The position numbers and the translations under genes were made by a program. A stretch of DNA of 64,000 bases, taken from positions 1-64,000 of the forward strand of contig CACYTP010000007.1 of the NCBI GenBank assembly GCA_902777385.1, in the 5' to 3' direction. This document shows, piece after piece, positions 42,953 to 51,063 of the stretch. Source of the stretch: an uncultured bacterium (GTDB lineage Bacteria > Cyanobacteriota > Vampirovibrionia > Gastranaerophilales > Gastranaerophilaceae). The first letter of the stretch is position 1, and every line of letters begins with the position of its first letter. The notes under the pieces were generated by a model. The model worked only from the letters and a program-made list of their open reading frames with translations. It was not told where the DNA came from and did no database searches.

Positions 42953-43291
42953 ATGGCTTGCGGAAAATTGGAAATCGATATTTTAAATTCTGTATGGAAT
43001 TTGACTTCTGATAATGATGGCAAAGATATTTCTATTCAGGATGTAGTTGATTATTTATCTTCGCAAGGGGTAGAAAGAGCTTATACAACTATTAAGACAG
43101 TTATGGATCGTTTGACTGCAAAAAGCATCCTTGTAAGATATAAAGTCGGTAAAAAATTCTTCTATAGTGCTACAATGAATCGTGAAGAAATGGCAAGAGA
43201 GAGTATCGAAGAAATCTCATCACAGTTCTTCAGCGGTAACTATGTAGACATGATAAGATTTATGGAAAGCCAGTTTGAACTTGTAAAATAG
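42953..43291 (+). CDS. BlaI/MecI-type winged-helix regulator
   Basis: 112-aa repressor-like protein. The winged helix E-I-D-I-L-N-S-V-W...V-D-Y-L..G...A-Y-T-T-I-K-T-V-M-D-R-L-T-A-K-S-I-L matches the BlaI family, followed by K-V-G-K-K-F-F-Y-S-A and a C-terminal helix for dimerisation. In classical systems it is cut by a BlaR1 sensor protease; none is encoded here. The ATG at 42953 with AAAGTGGG is preferred; an upstream in-frame ATG at 42923 lies close to the TACAAT -10 and cannot be excluded. The next gene starts one base after its stop. Confidence 0.85.
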   Translation: MACGKLEIDILNSVWNLTSDNDGKDISIQDVVDYLSSQGVERAYTTIKTVMDRLTAKSILVRYKVGKKFFYSATMNREEMARESIEEISSQFFSGNYVDMIRFMESQFELVK

Positions 43292-43292
43292 T

Positions 43293-43664
43293 ATGGCTGA
43301 TACTCAAGAATTACGAAAATTGGTTTCTGAAATTATCAGAAAAGTTTTGGTTGGTGAATTATCGGTGAAAGAAGCACTGCCGTTGTTCCCTGCCGGAACG
43401 GGAGATAAGAGTATAGAAGCAGCATTTCATGCACTTTTGCATTACGAAGCAGATGAAGATTTGCGTGCAAGAGATTTGATGTATAAAGAAGAACAGGATG
43501 ATTATCTTACTCTCCTGTTTCAAACTCTGGAAGTTGGTGCTGATTTACCGGATAATATAATAAAAAATTATGAAAAATATTATAAATCTGCGGATATTCC
43601 TATGCCTAATGATTTTCGCTCTAATCTTATAAGATTTTGGCGGTTTATTACCTTCAAAAGTTAA
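43293..43664 (+). CDS. Hypothetical 123-aa protein coupled to the BlaI-type gene
   Basis: Not recognised. All-helical, acidic (LRKLVSEIIRKVLVGELSVKEAL; YEADEDLRARDLMYKEEQDDY). No membrane segment. The 1-bp gap to the BlaI-type gene argues for co-translation and a linked role, perhaps as partner or target. Confidence 0.65.
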   Translation: MADTQELRKLVSEIIRKVLVGELSVKEALPLFPAGTGDKSIEAAFHALLHYEADEDLRARDLMYKEEQDDYLTLLFQTLEVGADLPDNIIKNYEKYYKSADIPMPNDFRSNLIRFWRFITFKS

Positions 43665-43702
43665 AATATGTTAAGAAAATATAAAAAGTATATAAAATTT
43701 AG

Positions 43703-43764
43703 GCAATTTTTTAATACTAAAATACTTTATATATATGTAAGGGATAAGATACAAAAAGGGAAAA
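43703..43764 (+). promoter_or_regulatory. Upstream element shared with the 33954 operon
   Basis: GCAATTTTTT, AATACTTTATATATATGTAAGGGA and AAAAAGGGAAAA just before the gene at 43771, matching the sequence before the ribbon-helix-helix operon (33972-34034, minus strand). Confidence 0.65.
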
Positions 43765-43770
43765 ATCATT

Positions 43771-43989
43771 ATGGAAAACACAGTTGTAAAAAATTATACT
43801 ATGGCTACAATAGATGAATTCTTAGGTGGTTATACCTTGGTTTCAGTTGGAGAATTCTTAACAGAAAAAGATACAGAAACTGCAAAACGTTCTGCATTGG
43901 TATCAAAATCACTGGATAATTACATTAAAAATAATCAAAGAAAATCTAATAAATATGATGTTCTTAAAAAAAGCAGAGTAAACGCATAA
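43771..43989 (+). CDS. Small 72-aa protein, paralogue of the 33534 product
   Basis: Not recognised. The C-terminal part K-R-S-A-L-V-S-K-S-L-D-N-Y-I...K-Y-D-V-L-K-K-S matches the 61-aa protein at 33534, and M-A-T-I-D-E-F-L resembles its M-S-S-I-D-E-Y-F. Both genes share upstream DNA. Here no ribbon-helix-helix gene accompanies it. AAAGGG lies upstream of the ATG. Confidence 0.65.
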   Translation: MENTVVKNYTMATIDEFLGGYTLVSVGEFLTEKDTETAKRSALVSKSLDNYIKNNQRKSNKYDVLKKSRVNA

Positions 43990-44022
43990 TTTTATATAAT
44001 GCAAGTATTGATAGGGGAAAAT

Positions 44023-44055
44023 AAAAAAGCGGACTTGAAAAAGTCCGCTTTTTTT
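44023..44055. terminator. Bidirectional terminator between the small gene and tuf
   Basis: AAAAAGCGGACTT/AAGTCCGCTTTTT long stem with a very short loop and flanking A- and T-runs. Confidence 0.92.
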
Positions 44056-44076
44056 AATTTTGTTCAAATAAAATTA

Positions 44077-45285
44077 TTATTCAACAATTTTATCAACAAC
44101 ACCGGCACCAACTGTGTGACCGCCTTCACGGATAGCGAATCTCATACCTTCTTCGATAGCAACCGGAGCGATAAGTTCAACTTCCATAACTACGTTATCA
44201 CCAGGCATTACCATTTGACCATCAAATTTGATAGAACCGGTAACGTCAGTTGTTCTGATGTAGAACTGAGGTCTGTAACCAGGGAAGAATGGAGTGTGAC
44301 GTCCGCCTTCTTCTTTAGTTAAAACGTAAACGTTAGCTGTAAACTTAGTGTGTGGGTGAATTGAACCAGGTTTACAAAGAACTTGACCACGTTGAATTTC
44401 AGTTTTATCAACACCACGAAGTAAAGCACCGATATTATCACCTGCTTGACCTTGGTCTAATGATTTTCTGAACATTTCAACACCGGTAACTGTAGTCTTC
44501 TTAGTTTCGCCTAAACCAACTAATTCAACTTCATCACCAACTTTAACAACACCACGTTCTACTCTACCAGTAGCAACGGTACCACGACCTGTGATAGAGA
44601 ATACGTCTTCAACCGGCATCAAGAACGGTTTGTCTAAATCACGTTCAGGAGTTGGGAAGTAAGAGTCGATTGCATCCATCAAATCCCAGATTTTATCTAC
44701 CCATTGGTCTTCACCACGAGCGATAGTAGGGTTAGCTTGAGCTGCTTCTAAAGCTTTCAATGCTGAACCGTGGATGAATGGGATGTTATCTCCGTCGAAT
44801 TCATAAGAAGAAAGAAGTTCTCTAACTTCCATTTCAACTAATTCTAACAATTCAGGATCGTCAACCATATCACATTTATTTAAGAATACAACCAAGTTAG
44901 GTACACCAACCTGTCTAGCTAACAAAATGTGTTCACGAGTCTGAGGCATAGCACCATCAGTAGCTGCAACAACAAGGATTGCACCATCCATCTGAGCTGC
45001 ACCTGTAATCATGTTCTTTACATAGTCAGCGTGGCCTGGGCAGTCAACGTGTGCATAGTGTCTAGATGCTGTTTCATATTCAACGTGAGCTGTTGAAATG
45101 GTTATACCTCTTGCTTTTTCTTCAGGAGCTGCGTCGATTTCATCAAATTTCTTTAATGCAGCTTGTCCTTGTGCTGCCAATACAGCAGTGATAGCAGCGG
45201 TTAACGTTGTTTTACCGTGGTCAACGTGACCGATGGTACCAATGTTAACGTGCGGTTTCGTACGTTCATACTTTTCTCTTGCCAT
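44077..45285 (-). CDS. tuf: Elongation factor Tu
   Basis: 402-aa GTPase that delivers aminoacyl-tRNA to the ribosome. GTP-binding motifs [21 protein letters not shown] and NKCDM are present, with full domains II and III ([20 protein letters not shown]). It stands alone, not in the usual rpsL-rpsG-fusA-tuf string, and has the most biased codons in the window. AAGGAG precedes the ATG. Confidence 0.99.
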   Translation of the reverse strand: MAREKYERTKPHVNIGTIGHVDHGKTTLTAAITAVLAAQGQAALKKFDEIDAAPEEKARGITISTAHVEYETASRHYAHVDCPGHADYVKNMITGAAQMDGAILVVAATDGAMPQTREHILLARQVGVPNLVVFLNKCDMVDDPELLELVEMEVRELLSSYEFDGDNIPFIHGSALKALEAAQANPTIARGEDQWVDKIWDLMDAIDSYFPTPERDLDKPFLMPVEDVFSITGRGTVATGRVERGVVKVGDEVELVGLGETKKTTVTGVEMFRKSLDQGQAGDNIGALLRGVDKTEIQRGQVLCKPGSIHPHTKFTANVYVLTKEEGGRHTPFFPGYRPQFYIRTTDVTGSIKFDGQMVMPGDNVVMEVELIAPVAIEEGMRFAIREGGHTVGAGVVDKIVE

Positions 45286-45355
45286 GAGATTAATCTCCTT
45301 TTTTTAACTAGTTTATACTACAATACTATTTGGTATTTTAAGCCATTTAACTATA

Positions 45356-45383
45356 ATAATATTTGCTCAATAAATTTTGTCAA
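45356..45383 (-). promoter_or_regulatory. tuf promoter
   Basis: Minus strand TTGACA (45378-45383), 16-bp spacer, TATTAT (45356-45361), about 70 bp before the start codon. Perfect -35, consistent with strong expression. Confidence 0.7.
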
Positions 45384-45440
45384 GTATGCTTGTATTAATA
45401 GTATTGGTTGTTGTGCGTTTATCTGAAGTATTCGGAATAA

Positions 45441-45480
45441 ATAAGGTAATAAGACGTATTGTGTTATCTTATTACCTTAT
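45441..45480 (-). terminator. Inverted repeat after the rubrerythrin gene
   Basis: ATAAGGTAATAAGA and TCTTATTACCTTAT form a perfect 14-bp stem with a 12-nt loop. A clear T-run is lacking, so termination is likely but not certain. Confidence 0.6.
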
Positions 45481-45503
45481 GATATCAAATATATTTTTAA
45501 AGC

Positions 45504-46040
45504 TTATGAAAAATATCTTTTCAGCAGCCCGTCAAAACCTTTTCCGTGGCGAGCTTCATCTTTAGCCATTTCATGAACTGTGTCGTGTATTGCATCATAA
45601 CCCAATTCTTTTGCACGTTTTGCTAATGCAAGTTTGCCTTCGCAAGCACCATGTTCAGCGTCAGCTCTAAGTTCAAGGTTTTTCTTTGTAGAGTCGGTAA
45701 CTACTTCGCCTAACAATTCTGCAAATTTTGCAGCATGTTCAGCTTCTTCAAAAGCGTATCTTTTATATGCTTCTGCGACTTCAGGATAACCTTCTCTTTC
45801 GGCTACTCTTGACATTGCAAGGTACATGCCGACTTCGGTGCATTCTCCGTTAAAGTTTGCTCTCAAGCCTTCCATTACTTCTTTATCTTCAACAACGCCG
45901 TCTCCAACTTTATGTTCACAAGCATAAACTTTTTTGCTTCCGTCAATTACATTGAATGTAGTTGCTCCGCAAAGAGGACATCTGTCAGGTTGTGAATCAC
46001 TTTCCGTTGACCAACCGCATACGCTGCATACATACTTCAT
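45504..46040 (-). CDS. Reverse rubrerythrin (rubredoxin domain first)
   Basis: 178-aa non-haem iron peroxidase. The rubredoxin-type domain is N-terminal (C-S-V-C-G-W and C-P-L-C-G-A, residues about 4-45), followed by a ferritin-like diiron helical domain with E-x-x-H type ligands ([12 protein letters not shown] and [10 protein letters not shown]). This order defines reverse rubrerythrins, which reduce hydrogen peroxide and oxygen in anaerobes. The ATG at 46040 follows AAAGGTGG; the frame is open further upstream but lacks domain sequence. Confidence 0.93.
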   Translation of the reverse strand: MKYVCSVCGWSTESDSQPDRCPLCGATTFNVIDGSKKVYACEHKVGDGVVEDKEVMEGLRANFNGECTEVGMYLAMSRVAEREGYPEVAEAYKRYAFEEAEHAAKFAELLGEVVTDSTKKNLELRADAEHGACEGKLALAKRAKELGYDAIHDTVHEMAKDEARHGKGFDGLLKRYFS

Positions 46041-46122
46041 ATTAACCACCTTTCTTTTGTTACACATTTTTATTGTATCGGAAAGTTTTTTATATGTAAA
46101 GATTATTTGTAAATTCTCAATT

Positions 46123-46162
46123 ATTGTAAACAATTTGCCAAGTTATAAATATTTGTTACGAT
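46123..46162 (+). promoter_or_regulatory. Palindrome and promoter before the sensor kinase (leaderless)
   Basis: A 12-bp palindrome ATTGTAAACAAT (46123-46134) abuts the -35 TTGCCA (46135-46140). A 16-bp spacer ending TGT and then TACGAT (46157-46162) follow, with seven bases before the ATG at 46170. It lies between divergent rubrerythrin and kinase genes, so the palindrome might control either. Confidence 0.5.
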
Positions 46163-46169
46163 ATTATAT

Positions 46170-47849
46170 ATGATTAAGGTTTTATTTGTATCTCAAAGAT
46201 TCGAGAAAATACGGAAATTTGAAGAGTTGTTTCAACAGTTAAGATATGATTTCGTATCTATGTCGGACGAGACAATGATTTCTGATTATCTGACCGCAAC
46301 TAATTGCGAAGTTGTGATAATGGATACGTTGTCCGATAAAATAAACTTTTCTTCACTTCTGAAGCACATAAAACCTGCTTTAGAGAAGACAGCTTTGTTA
46401 CTGGTTGTTGATAAAAATTTTTCTGACAAAGAATTAATTAAGAATGCAAATGCGTTGATTGATGATGATATGAATGAATCGTTAATTAACGGTATTGTAA
46501 GTATGAATCTCAGAATGCGTACAAATCTGGAAAAATTATCAGAGACGAACAGGGATTTAGCTGACAGTAATTACAGGCTGAATGCTTTGTATGCAACAAG
46601 TTCACAGTTTGCAGGATCTCTTGATAAGGAAAAACTCATAGAGTATATGCTTGAGGGAATGGATAAGGCTCTTAGTTATTCACTTACTTGTACTTTATCA
46701 TTTTGTACAGAAGATGAACCTGTATTGTTAATTAATTCCTTATATGAATTGTCTGATGAATTAGTTGATGCTTTAAAAATGAGGATAATATTACATTACA
46801 AATCTTTGTTTGACGAGCAGGAACTTCCTTATGAGATTGATATAAAAACTTTAAAAACAAGGAAAACAGTAAAATACCCTGCCAGTCGTTTTAATTTTTC
46901 CATATTCCAATTTGATAATATGTTTTCAAAAATAGCATTGGGTGATAACTTTTTCGGTTGTGTAGAGATTTTTAAGGAAACTCCGTTTACGGCTGAGAAT
47001 GCAACCTGTTTCCAGACTATCGCTCAGCAGGTATCTTTACCGCTAAAAAGTGCAACGCTCTATCAGGAACTAAAGGACACAAATAAGAAGCTGGCACGTT
47101 TGGAAAGGTTAAAATCCGAGTTTATTTCTATTGTTTCTCATGAGTTACGCACTCCGCTTACTTCGATAAAAAATTCTCTTGAAATAATGTTGAGCGGGAA
47201 ATGCGGTGAGGTTACGGAAGCTTACGGAAAATTCCTTGCTATGGCAAAGCGTAATTCTCAAAGATTATCAGGTATTATAAATGATTTGCTTGATTTGTCC
47301 AAAATTGAAGCAGGGAAAATGGATTATCATTTCAAGAATATGGATATAAACACTGTTATAGAATATGTAAAATCATCTATTTCCGTCCTTGCAAAAGATA
47401 AAGGGCAACAGCTTATAACTTATGAGGGGGATAATCTTCCTCAGGTATATGCTGATTCACAGAGATTAGAGCAAGTTTTGACAAATCTTGTTTCAAATGC
47501 GGTAAAATTCACTCCCGAAGGTAAATCTATAACTATCAAATCAGAATTTATAAAGTCATCAGATCTCAATTATCCTGAAATCTTTGATGAAACTGTCGGA
47601 AAACTAAACGGCAATTATGTTATGGTTAGCGTTAAAGATGAAGGTATCGGAATTTCTCAAGATAATTTATTACATGTGTTTGATAAATTTGCACAAATTG
47701 AAAATTCTTTGTCAAGAAAAGTAGGCGGTTCAGGTTTAGGTTTGCCTATTGCAAAACAGCTTATTGAAGCCCACAAAGGTGCTATATGGTGTGATAGCGA
47801 ACCTGATAAGGGTTCTACGTTCTCTTTTGTTGTTCCGATAATTGAATAG
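46170..47849 (+). CDS. Sensor histidine kinase with degenerate receiver and GAF-like domain
   Basis: 559 aa, soluble. Residues 1-115 look like a receiver fold whose acidic pocket is degraded (LFVSQR in place of LxVDD). A short coiled coil (about 115-145) leads to a GAF-like domain (about 145-300). The kinase core has the phospho-acceptor His324 in IVSHELRTPL, N box LVSNAVKFTPEG, G1 VKDEGIGISQ, and G2 GSGLGLPIAK. No transmembrane helix, so the signal is cytosolic. Its cognate regulator is unknown; the receiver at 14273 is one candidate. Confidence 0.9.
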   Translation: MIKVLFVSQRFEKIRKFEELFQQLRYDFVSMSDETMISDYLTATNCEVVIMDTLSDKINFSSLLKHIKPALEKTALLLVVDKNFSDKELIKNANALIDDDMNESLINGIVSMNLRMRTNLEKLSETNRDLADSNYRLNALYATSSQFAGSLDKEKLIEYMLEGMDKALSYSLTCTLSFCTEDEPVLLINSLYELSDELVDALKMRIILHYKSLFDEQELPYEIDIKTLKTRKTVKYPASRFNFSIFQFDNMFSKIALGDNFFGCVEIFKETPFTAENATCFQTIAQQVSLPLKSATLYQELKDTNKKLARLERLKSEFISIVSHELRTPLTSIKNSLEIMLSGKCGEVTEAYGKFLAMAKRNSQRLSGIINDLLDLSKIEAGKMDYHFKNMDINTVIEYVKSSISVLAKDKGQQLITYEGDNLPQVYADSQRLEQVLTNLVSNAVKFTPEGKSITIKSEFIKSSDLNYPEIFDETVGKLNGNYVMVSVKDEGIGISQDNLLHVFDKFAQIENSLSRKVGGSGLGLPIAKQLIEAHKGAIWCDSEPDKGSTFSFVVPIIE

Positions 47850-47910
47850 CAATTTTTTTATGCGAGAATACTTTATATATCTAAGGTAGTAAATCAGGAC
47901 AAACTTTTGT

Positions 47911-48723
47911 ATGAAAGTAGGTATATTCAAGAAATCTTTTGATTATGCTCATAAAATTTCGAATAATATAAGAACAAGATTTTATATAAGGCCTTTATCT
48001 GCTGACGAAGGGGATGTTCTGCAAATATCATCTCTTAATCCCGATTTGGCAGCGGAGGATTATGCTTGTGACGGTTTTAAGGAAGCTTTCAGGCAAATTC
48101 GCCGATATAAGCGAGCTTTGGGCATAAATTTCTTTGATTATATAAAAGCTAATATTATACATAATGCCAAGGTTATATCACCTGATTTTTTTGATGTTCC
48201 GATAGTTTATGCAAAACGCATAGCTTCTGTAAGAGTTAAAGGTCGAAATCGTAAAGATATAGTTGCTCAGATAGATAAAATAGGTTTAGGTTCGGATTCT
48301 GACTGTAAATACGGCCGTGATATTGTTTATGTCGTAAAAAATAAGGATAGACAGCTGGGATATGTCAGTATAATGCAAGCCGAGCATAATACCGTGTATA
48401 TTAACTACCTTAATACAATCTTGGGACGTAAAAAATACAAAAATCTTGAAAAAGTGCTTATGCAAGCTGTTGTTGAGGATTGTCTGAGACGGGGGTATAT
48501 ACCTGAAATTAAGGCTCTTGCGGAAAATGTAGGCAGATTTATGGGGAGAGGGTACGACAATAAATCTCTGTATCACAAAATGGGTATGAAATCGTCATAT
48601 CCCGGATGGGACAAAGAAATGATTATGAGCAGAGAAAATGTACTTGAATTATTAAACAAATATGTAGGACGCTATGGCGAAATCCTAAAAGGTACGAAAG
48701 AAAATTTGAATAATTTAAAGTAA
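47911..48723 (+). CDS. GNAT-like protein of unknown substrate
   Basis: 270 aa. The region about 135-225 has a strand pair L-G-Y-V-S-I-M-Q and V-Y-I-N-Y-L, then a helix LEKVLMQAVVEDCLRRGY and a final S-L-Y-H-K-M-G-M-K, the order seen in N-acetyltransferases (strand 4, helix 3, Y-x-x-x-G-F type end). The acetyl-CoA loop is not canonical. The Arg/Lys-rich N-terminal 130 residues are unknown. It follows the kinase by 61 bp on the same strand. Confidence 0.5.
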   Translation: MKVGIFKKSFDYAHKISNNIRTRFYIRPLSADEGDVLQISSLNPDLAAEDYACDGFKEAFRQIRRYKRALGINFFDYIKANIIHNAKVISPDFFDVPIVYAKRIASVRVKGRNRKDIVAQIDKIGLGSDSDCKYGRDIVYVVKNKDRQLGYVSIMQAEHNTVYINYLNTILGRKKYKNLEKVLMQAVVEDCLRRGYIPEIKALAENVGRFMGRGYDNKSLYHKMGMKSSYPGWDKEMIMSRENVLELLNKYVGRYGEILKGTKENLNNLK

Positions 48724-48762
48724 TATTTTTAACAGTGCTGTTTGAGTATATATTATGAGAAT

Positions 48763-49443
48763 TTACCACGGATAATCTTTGTCAATTTCCCAGTTGTTGA
48801 GCATTAAAAGTGCAGTGCAGCCGTGACGGTGCAATTCATTTTCGTTGTCACCTTTAGTCTTTTTACAGGTAATAAATCCGACACCTGTGTCATATCCTGT
48901 ATAAATATCTTCTTTAGTAAGATTATCTTTCCAACCGTGCGGCAGAAGGTTTTTATCAGTATTATCCGTATCAAAAAAGAATACATCGTGTCCCAGTGTG
49001 TTAGGTCCACCTTTACCATTTGTGTCAACAATAACATAAAATTTGCCAACTTGCTCTATAGACATTGATAATCCTGTACCGTTTGGTAATATATAATTTA
49101 CTCCATACATACCTACTCGAGCTCCACAGTTAGAATCAATATCATTGTTTCCTTCAGAGCATACTCTTAAATCACTAAAATATGGTTTTATATATTCTTC
49201 AACAAAATTTCTTGTTACTTCAATGCTCTGTGTTTCCGGATATGCCCACTCTTTCATTTCGCCATTATGTGCTTCTGACATTTTTATGGCGTTAAGCAAT
49301 TCTGAATACGCTTTTTTAGCTTTTGTTGCCGTAACTTTCTTTTCATAATTTGCAAGCAATGTCGGTAACGTCATAGCCGCCACTACTCCGATTATTCCGA
49401 GAGTAATAAGTACTTCTGCTAAAGTAAATGCTTTCTTAACCAT
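48763..49443 (-). CDS. Type IV prepilin-like protein
   Basis: 226 aa. Leader MVKKA, then FTLAEVLITLGIIGVVAA (cleavage before Phe, Glu at +5). The C-terminal half has the D-T-N-G-K-G-G-P-N-T-L-G-H-D-V-F pattern and ends with C-T-A-L-L-M-L-N-N-W-E-I-D-K-D-Y-P-W. Several Cys could form disulphides. It lies isolated from other pilus genes. The N-terminus is nearly identical to that of the prepilins at 197 and 56793, while the rest differs strongly. Confidence 0.88.
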   Translation of the reverse strand: MVKKAFTLAEVLITLGIIGVVAAMTLPTLLANYEKKVTATKAKKAYSELLNAIKMSEAHNGEMKEWAYPETQSIEVTRNFVEEYIKPYFSDLRVCSEGNNDIDSNCGARVGMYGVNYILPNGTGLSMSIEQVGKFYVIVDTNGKGGPNTLGHDVFFFDTDNTDKNLLPHGWKDNLTKEDIYTGYDTGVGFITCKKTKGDNENELHRHGCTALLMLNNWEIDKDYPW

Positions 49444-49519
49444 ATAATCAGACTTTCTTGTTAAATTATATTTATATATATAAATATTATACCTTATTAA
49501 GTATAATAAATCAAGTATT

Positions 49520-49547
49520 TTGTATAAATATTGTTGAAATGTAGAAT
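49520..49547 (+). promoter_or_regulatory. Promoter abutting the 49554 start (leaderless)
   Basis: TTGTAT (49520-49525), 16 bp, TAGAAT (49542-49547), six bases, ATG. No ribosome site. Confidence 0.6.
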
Positions 49548-49553
49548 ATTTAT

Positions 49554-49787
49554 ATGGATTACAAATACGAAAATATTCCGTTGATTGATTTTGTAAAATC
49601 TCTCACTATATACAGAGGACTCACGCTAAGAAAATTGCTGAAAAAATTGCACGATGAAAAGGGCTACAGTAACTCATATTCGGGGTTTTATAATAAGTTA
49701 AAGTGCAATACTCTAAGATTTAGCGAAATAAATGAAATAGCAGAAATGCTTGGTTATGAAATTGTATTTAAGGATTTAAAGAAATAA
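49554..49787 (+). CDS. Small helical HTH-like protein (77 aa)
   Basis: Not firmly recognised. The pattern FVKSLTIYRGLTLRKLLKKL, then N-S-Y-S-G-F-Y-N-K-L, then F-S-E-I-N-E-I-A-E-M-L-G-Y-E-I resembles a minimal XRE-like helix-turn-helix in which the third helix (SYSGFYNKL) would contact DNA. No other domain. It ends 17 bp before the last remnant of the toxin array on the opposite strand, so it could be a regulator of that locus, but this is only proximity. Confidence 0.6.
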   Translation: MDYKYENIPLIDFVKSLTIYRGLTLRKLLKKLHDEKGYSNSYSGFYNKLKCNTLRFSEINEIAEMLGYEIVFKDLKK

Positions 49788-49803
49788 AGGAAAACGGCAA
49801 AGA

Positions 49804-49902
49804 TTATTTTACCTGTTTCCATAATTTGTCAAGTTTTTCTTTCGGTATGATTATATCATGGATTGTGAAAATAGATTTAAGGTCTTTTGATACAATTCCT
49901 CT
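49804..49902 (-). pseudogene. Remnant of a colicin-M-like toxin C-terminus (fragment 2)
   Basis: A minus-strand frame of 32 codons reads SIFTIHDIIIPKEKLDKLW before a TAA at 49804. It corresponds to the last residues of the intact toxin (FFTIHDIIIPRKKLKELW). An in-frame stop upstream and the overlapping 3' end of the second membrane gene show that it is not a functional gene. It looks like the tail of an older, displaced toxin tip. Confidence 0.8.
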
Positions 49903-50368
49903 TTATTTTTAAGTACAAATCTTTTGGAAATTCTATTGAAGTATAATATCCGATTTTTTTAAACGGAACAGGGAATTTTATTGTTAAAAATCCGAAAAAT
50001 TTATACAACAAAAATGCAGGTATTAATGAATACATTATGTAATTATACTCAAGAGTTAATTCATGGAAACTTTTATCTAAAATTAAAATGTTTAACTTAT
50101 CCAGTTTTTTAAATATACCAAATATTTTTGCAAGAATATATAGGGTAACAAATGAAACAATAAACATTTCAAAATAAAAATTATAATTTATAATTTGCCA
50201 TTCCGAATATTTAAGCTTCAAAAACAATATAGATAGCATTACTATTGGGAGTGCTGGTAATCCAAGCACACCCAATAGATAAAAAAAACAACATTTTATC
50301 GTTAACATAAAACAAATCACTCTTAGCAGATATTCCGCAATATTTTTACTTAATAATTTATAATCCAT
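49877..50368 (-). CDS. Polytopic membrane protein, putative immunity protein 2
   Basis: 163 aa with about four hydrophobic helices. It is a paralogue of the membrane protein at 50491: both have F-G-I-F-K-K in the middle and a C-terminal I-P-x-x-x-L-Y-K-F...F-K/E-K-I-x-Y-Y-x-S-I-x-F block ending in a basic tail. The ATG at 50368 overlaps the stop of toxin remnant 1 by 11 bp, exactly as the first membrane gene overlaps the intact toxin gene. Polytopic inner-membrane immunity proteins are known for some M-class bacteriocins (PmiA type), which supports the role. Its matching toxin has been lost. Confidence 0.65.
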   Translation of the reverse strand: MDYKLLSKNIAEYLLRVICFMLTIKCCFFYLLGVLGLPALPIVMLSILFLKLKYSEWQIINYNFYFEMFIVSFVTLYILAKIFGIFKKLDKLNILILDKSFHELTLEYNYIMYSLIPAFLLYKFFGFLTIKFPVPFKKIGYYTSIEFPKDLYLKIKRNCIKRP

Positions 50369-50498
50369 ATTGTTCAAAATCTTTCTTTTCAATGACAATT
50401 TCGTGAATAGAGAAAAATCCTTTTAAATTCCCTTTTAACATTTGCCGCCTACCTGCTTCTACTTTTGCATTTTCACCTTTGTTAAATTTTTTACCTAT
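50358..50498 (-). pseudogene. Remnant of a colicin-M-like toxin C-terminus (fragment 1)
   Basis: 46 codons, minus strand, ending in TAA at 50358. After K-K-F-N it reads V-E-A-G-R-R-Q-M-L-K-G-N-L-K and FFSIHEIVIEKKDFEQYG, aligning from the F-N of the D-x-Y-D-F-N signature to the end of the intact toxin. A stop lies just upstream in frame and there is no start codon region, so only the tail of a distinct toxin allele remains, attached to its own membrane gene. Confidence 0.85.
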
Positions 50499-51063
50499 TT
50501 ATATGATTTTTTAGTTTCTCTTTTATTTTAAATAATACATCTGTTATAAAATCAATCGACATGTAATATTCAATTTTTTCAAAATTTATTACAGAATTTT
50601 TGGTGATATATCTCCAGAATTTGTATATTAAAAAATAAATAGGTATAATCCAGAAATAATAATCAGAAATTGCATCTTTGGGACTAATATGTGCATACCA
50701 CTCATTATGATACAATCTTACAGATGAAAAATAATAAAATATAAAATTTACTATAATAATTATTAATACAGATGTTTTAAATTTTAGATTTTTTATTTTT
50801 TTAAATATCCCAAAAAATATTGCTGTTATATATATATATGTGTGTCGAATGATAAATATTAAAATAAAAAACGAAAATAAATCAGCTTTTGGTTCTCCTA
50901 TATTTTTATTCAAGTCTGAAAAATATAAGATTATATCAACTACAGGAATAGTAATTGGAACAAAAACCTTTTGATTATTAAAAATTAAAAAGAATAGAAC
51001 ACAAAGGCAATAAATAAATATAGCCTTTGTGTTCTTATTAAATTTCTTTTTATCTATTTCCAT
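50491..51063 (-). CDS. Polytopic membrane protein, putative immunity protein 1
   Basis: 190 aa with four to five hydrophobic helices (near 14-30, 35-50, 63-86, 93-110 and 130-150) and a short basic C-tail. It starts inside the end of the toxin gene (10-bp overlap, ATGGAAATAG), so translation is coupled. Paralogous to the protein at 49877, chiefly in the C-terminal third. Position, size class and topology suit an immunity protein protecting against a toxin that acts on lipid II outside the inner membrane. The function is inferred from context only. Confidence 0.7.
   Translation of the reverse strand: MEIDKKKFNKNTKAIFIYCLCVLFFLIFNNQKVFVPITIPVVDIILYFSDLNKNIGEPKADLFSFFILIFIIRHTYIYITAIFFGIFKKIKNLKFKTSVLIIIIVNFIFYYFSSVRLYHNEWYAHISPKDAISDYYFWIIPIYFLIYKFWRYITKNSVINFEKIEYYMSIDFITDVLFKIKEKLKNHINR

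Noticed and set aside
45441..45480. Perfect 14-bp inverted repeat as an attachment or insertion site
   Set aside because: Its place right after the rubrerythrin gene is better explained as a terminator; no flanking duplication or integrase is present.
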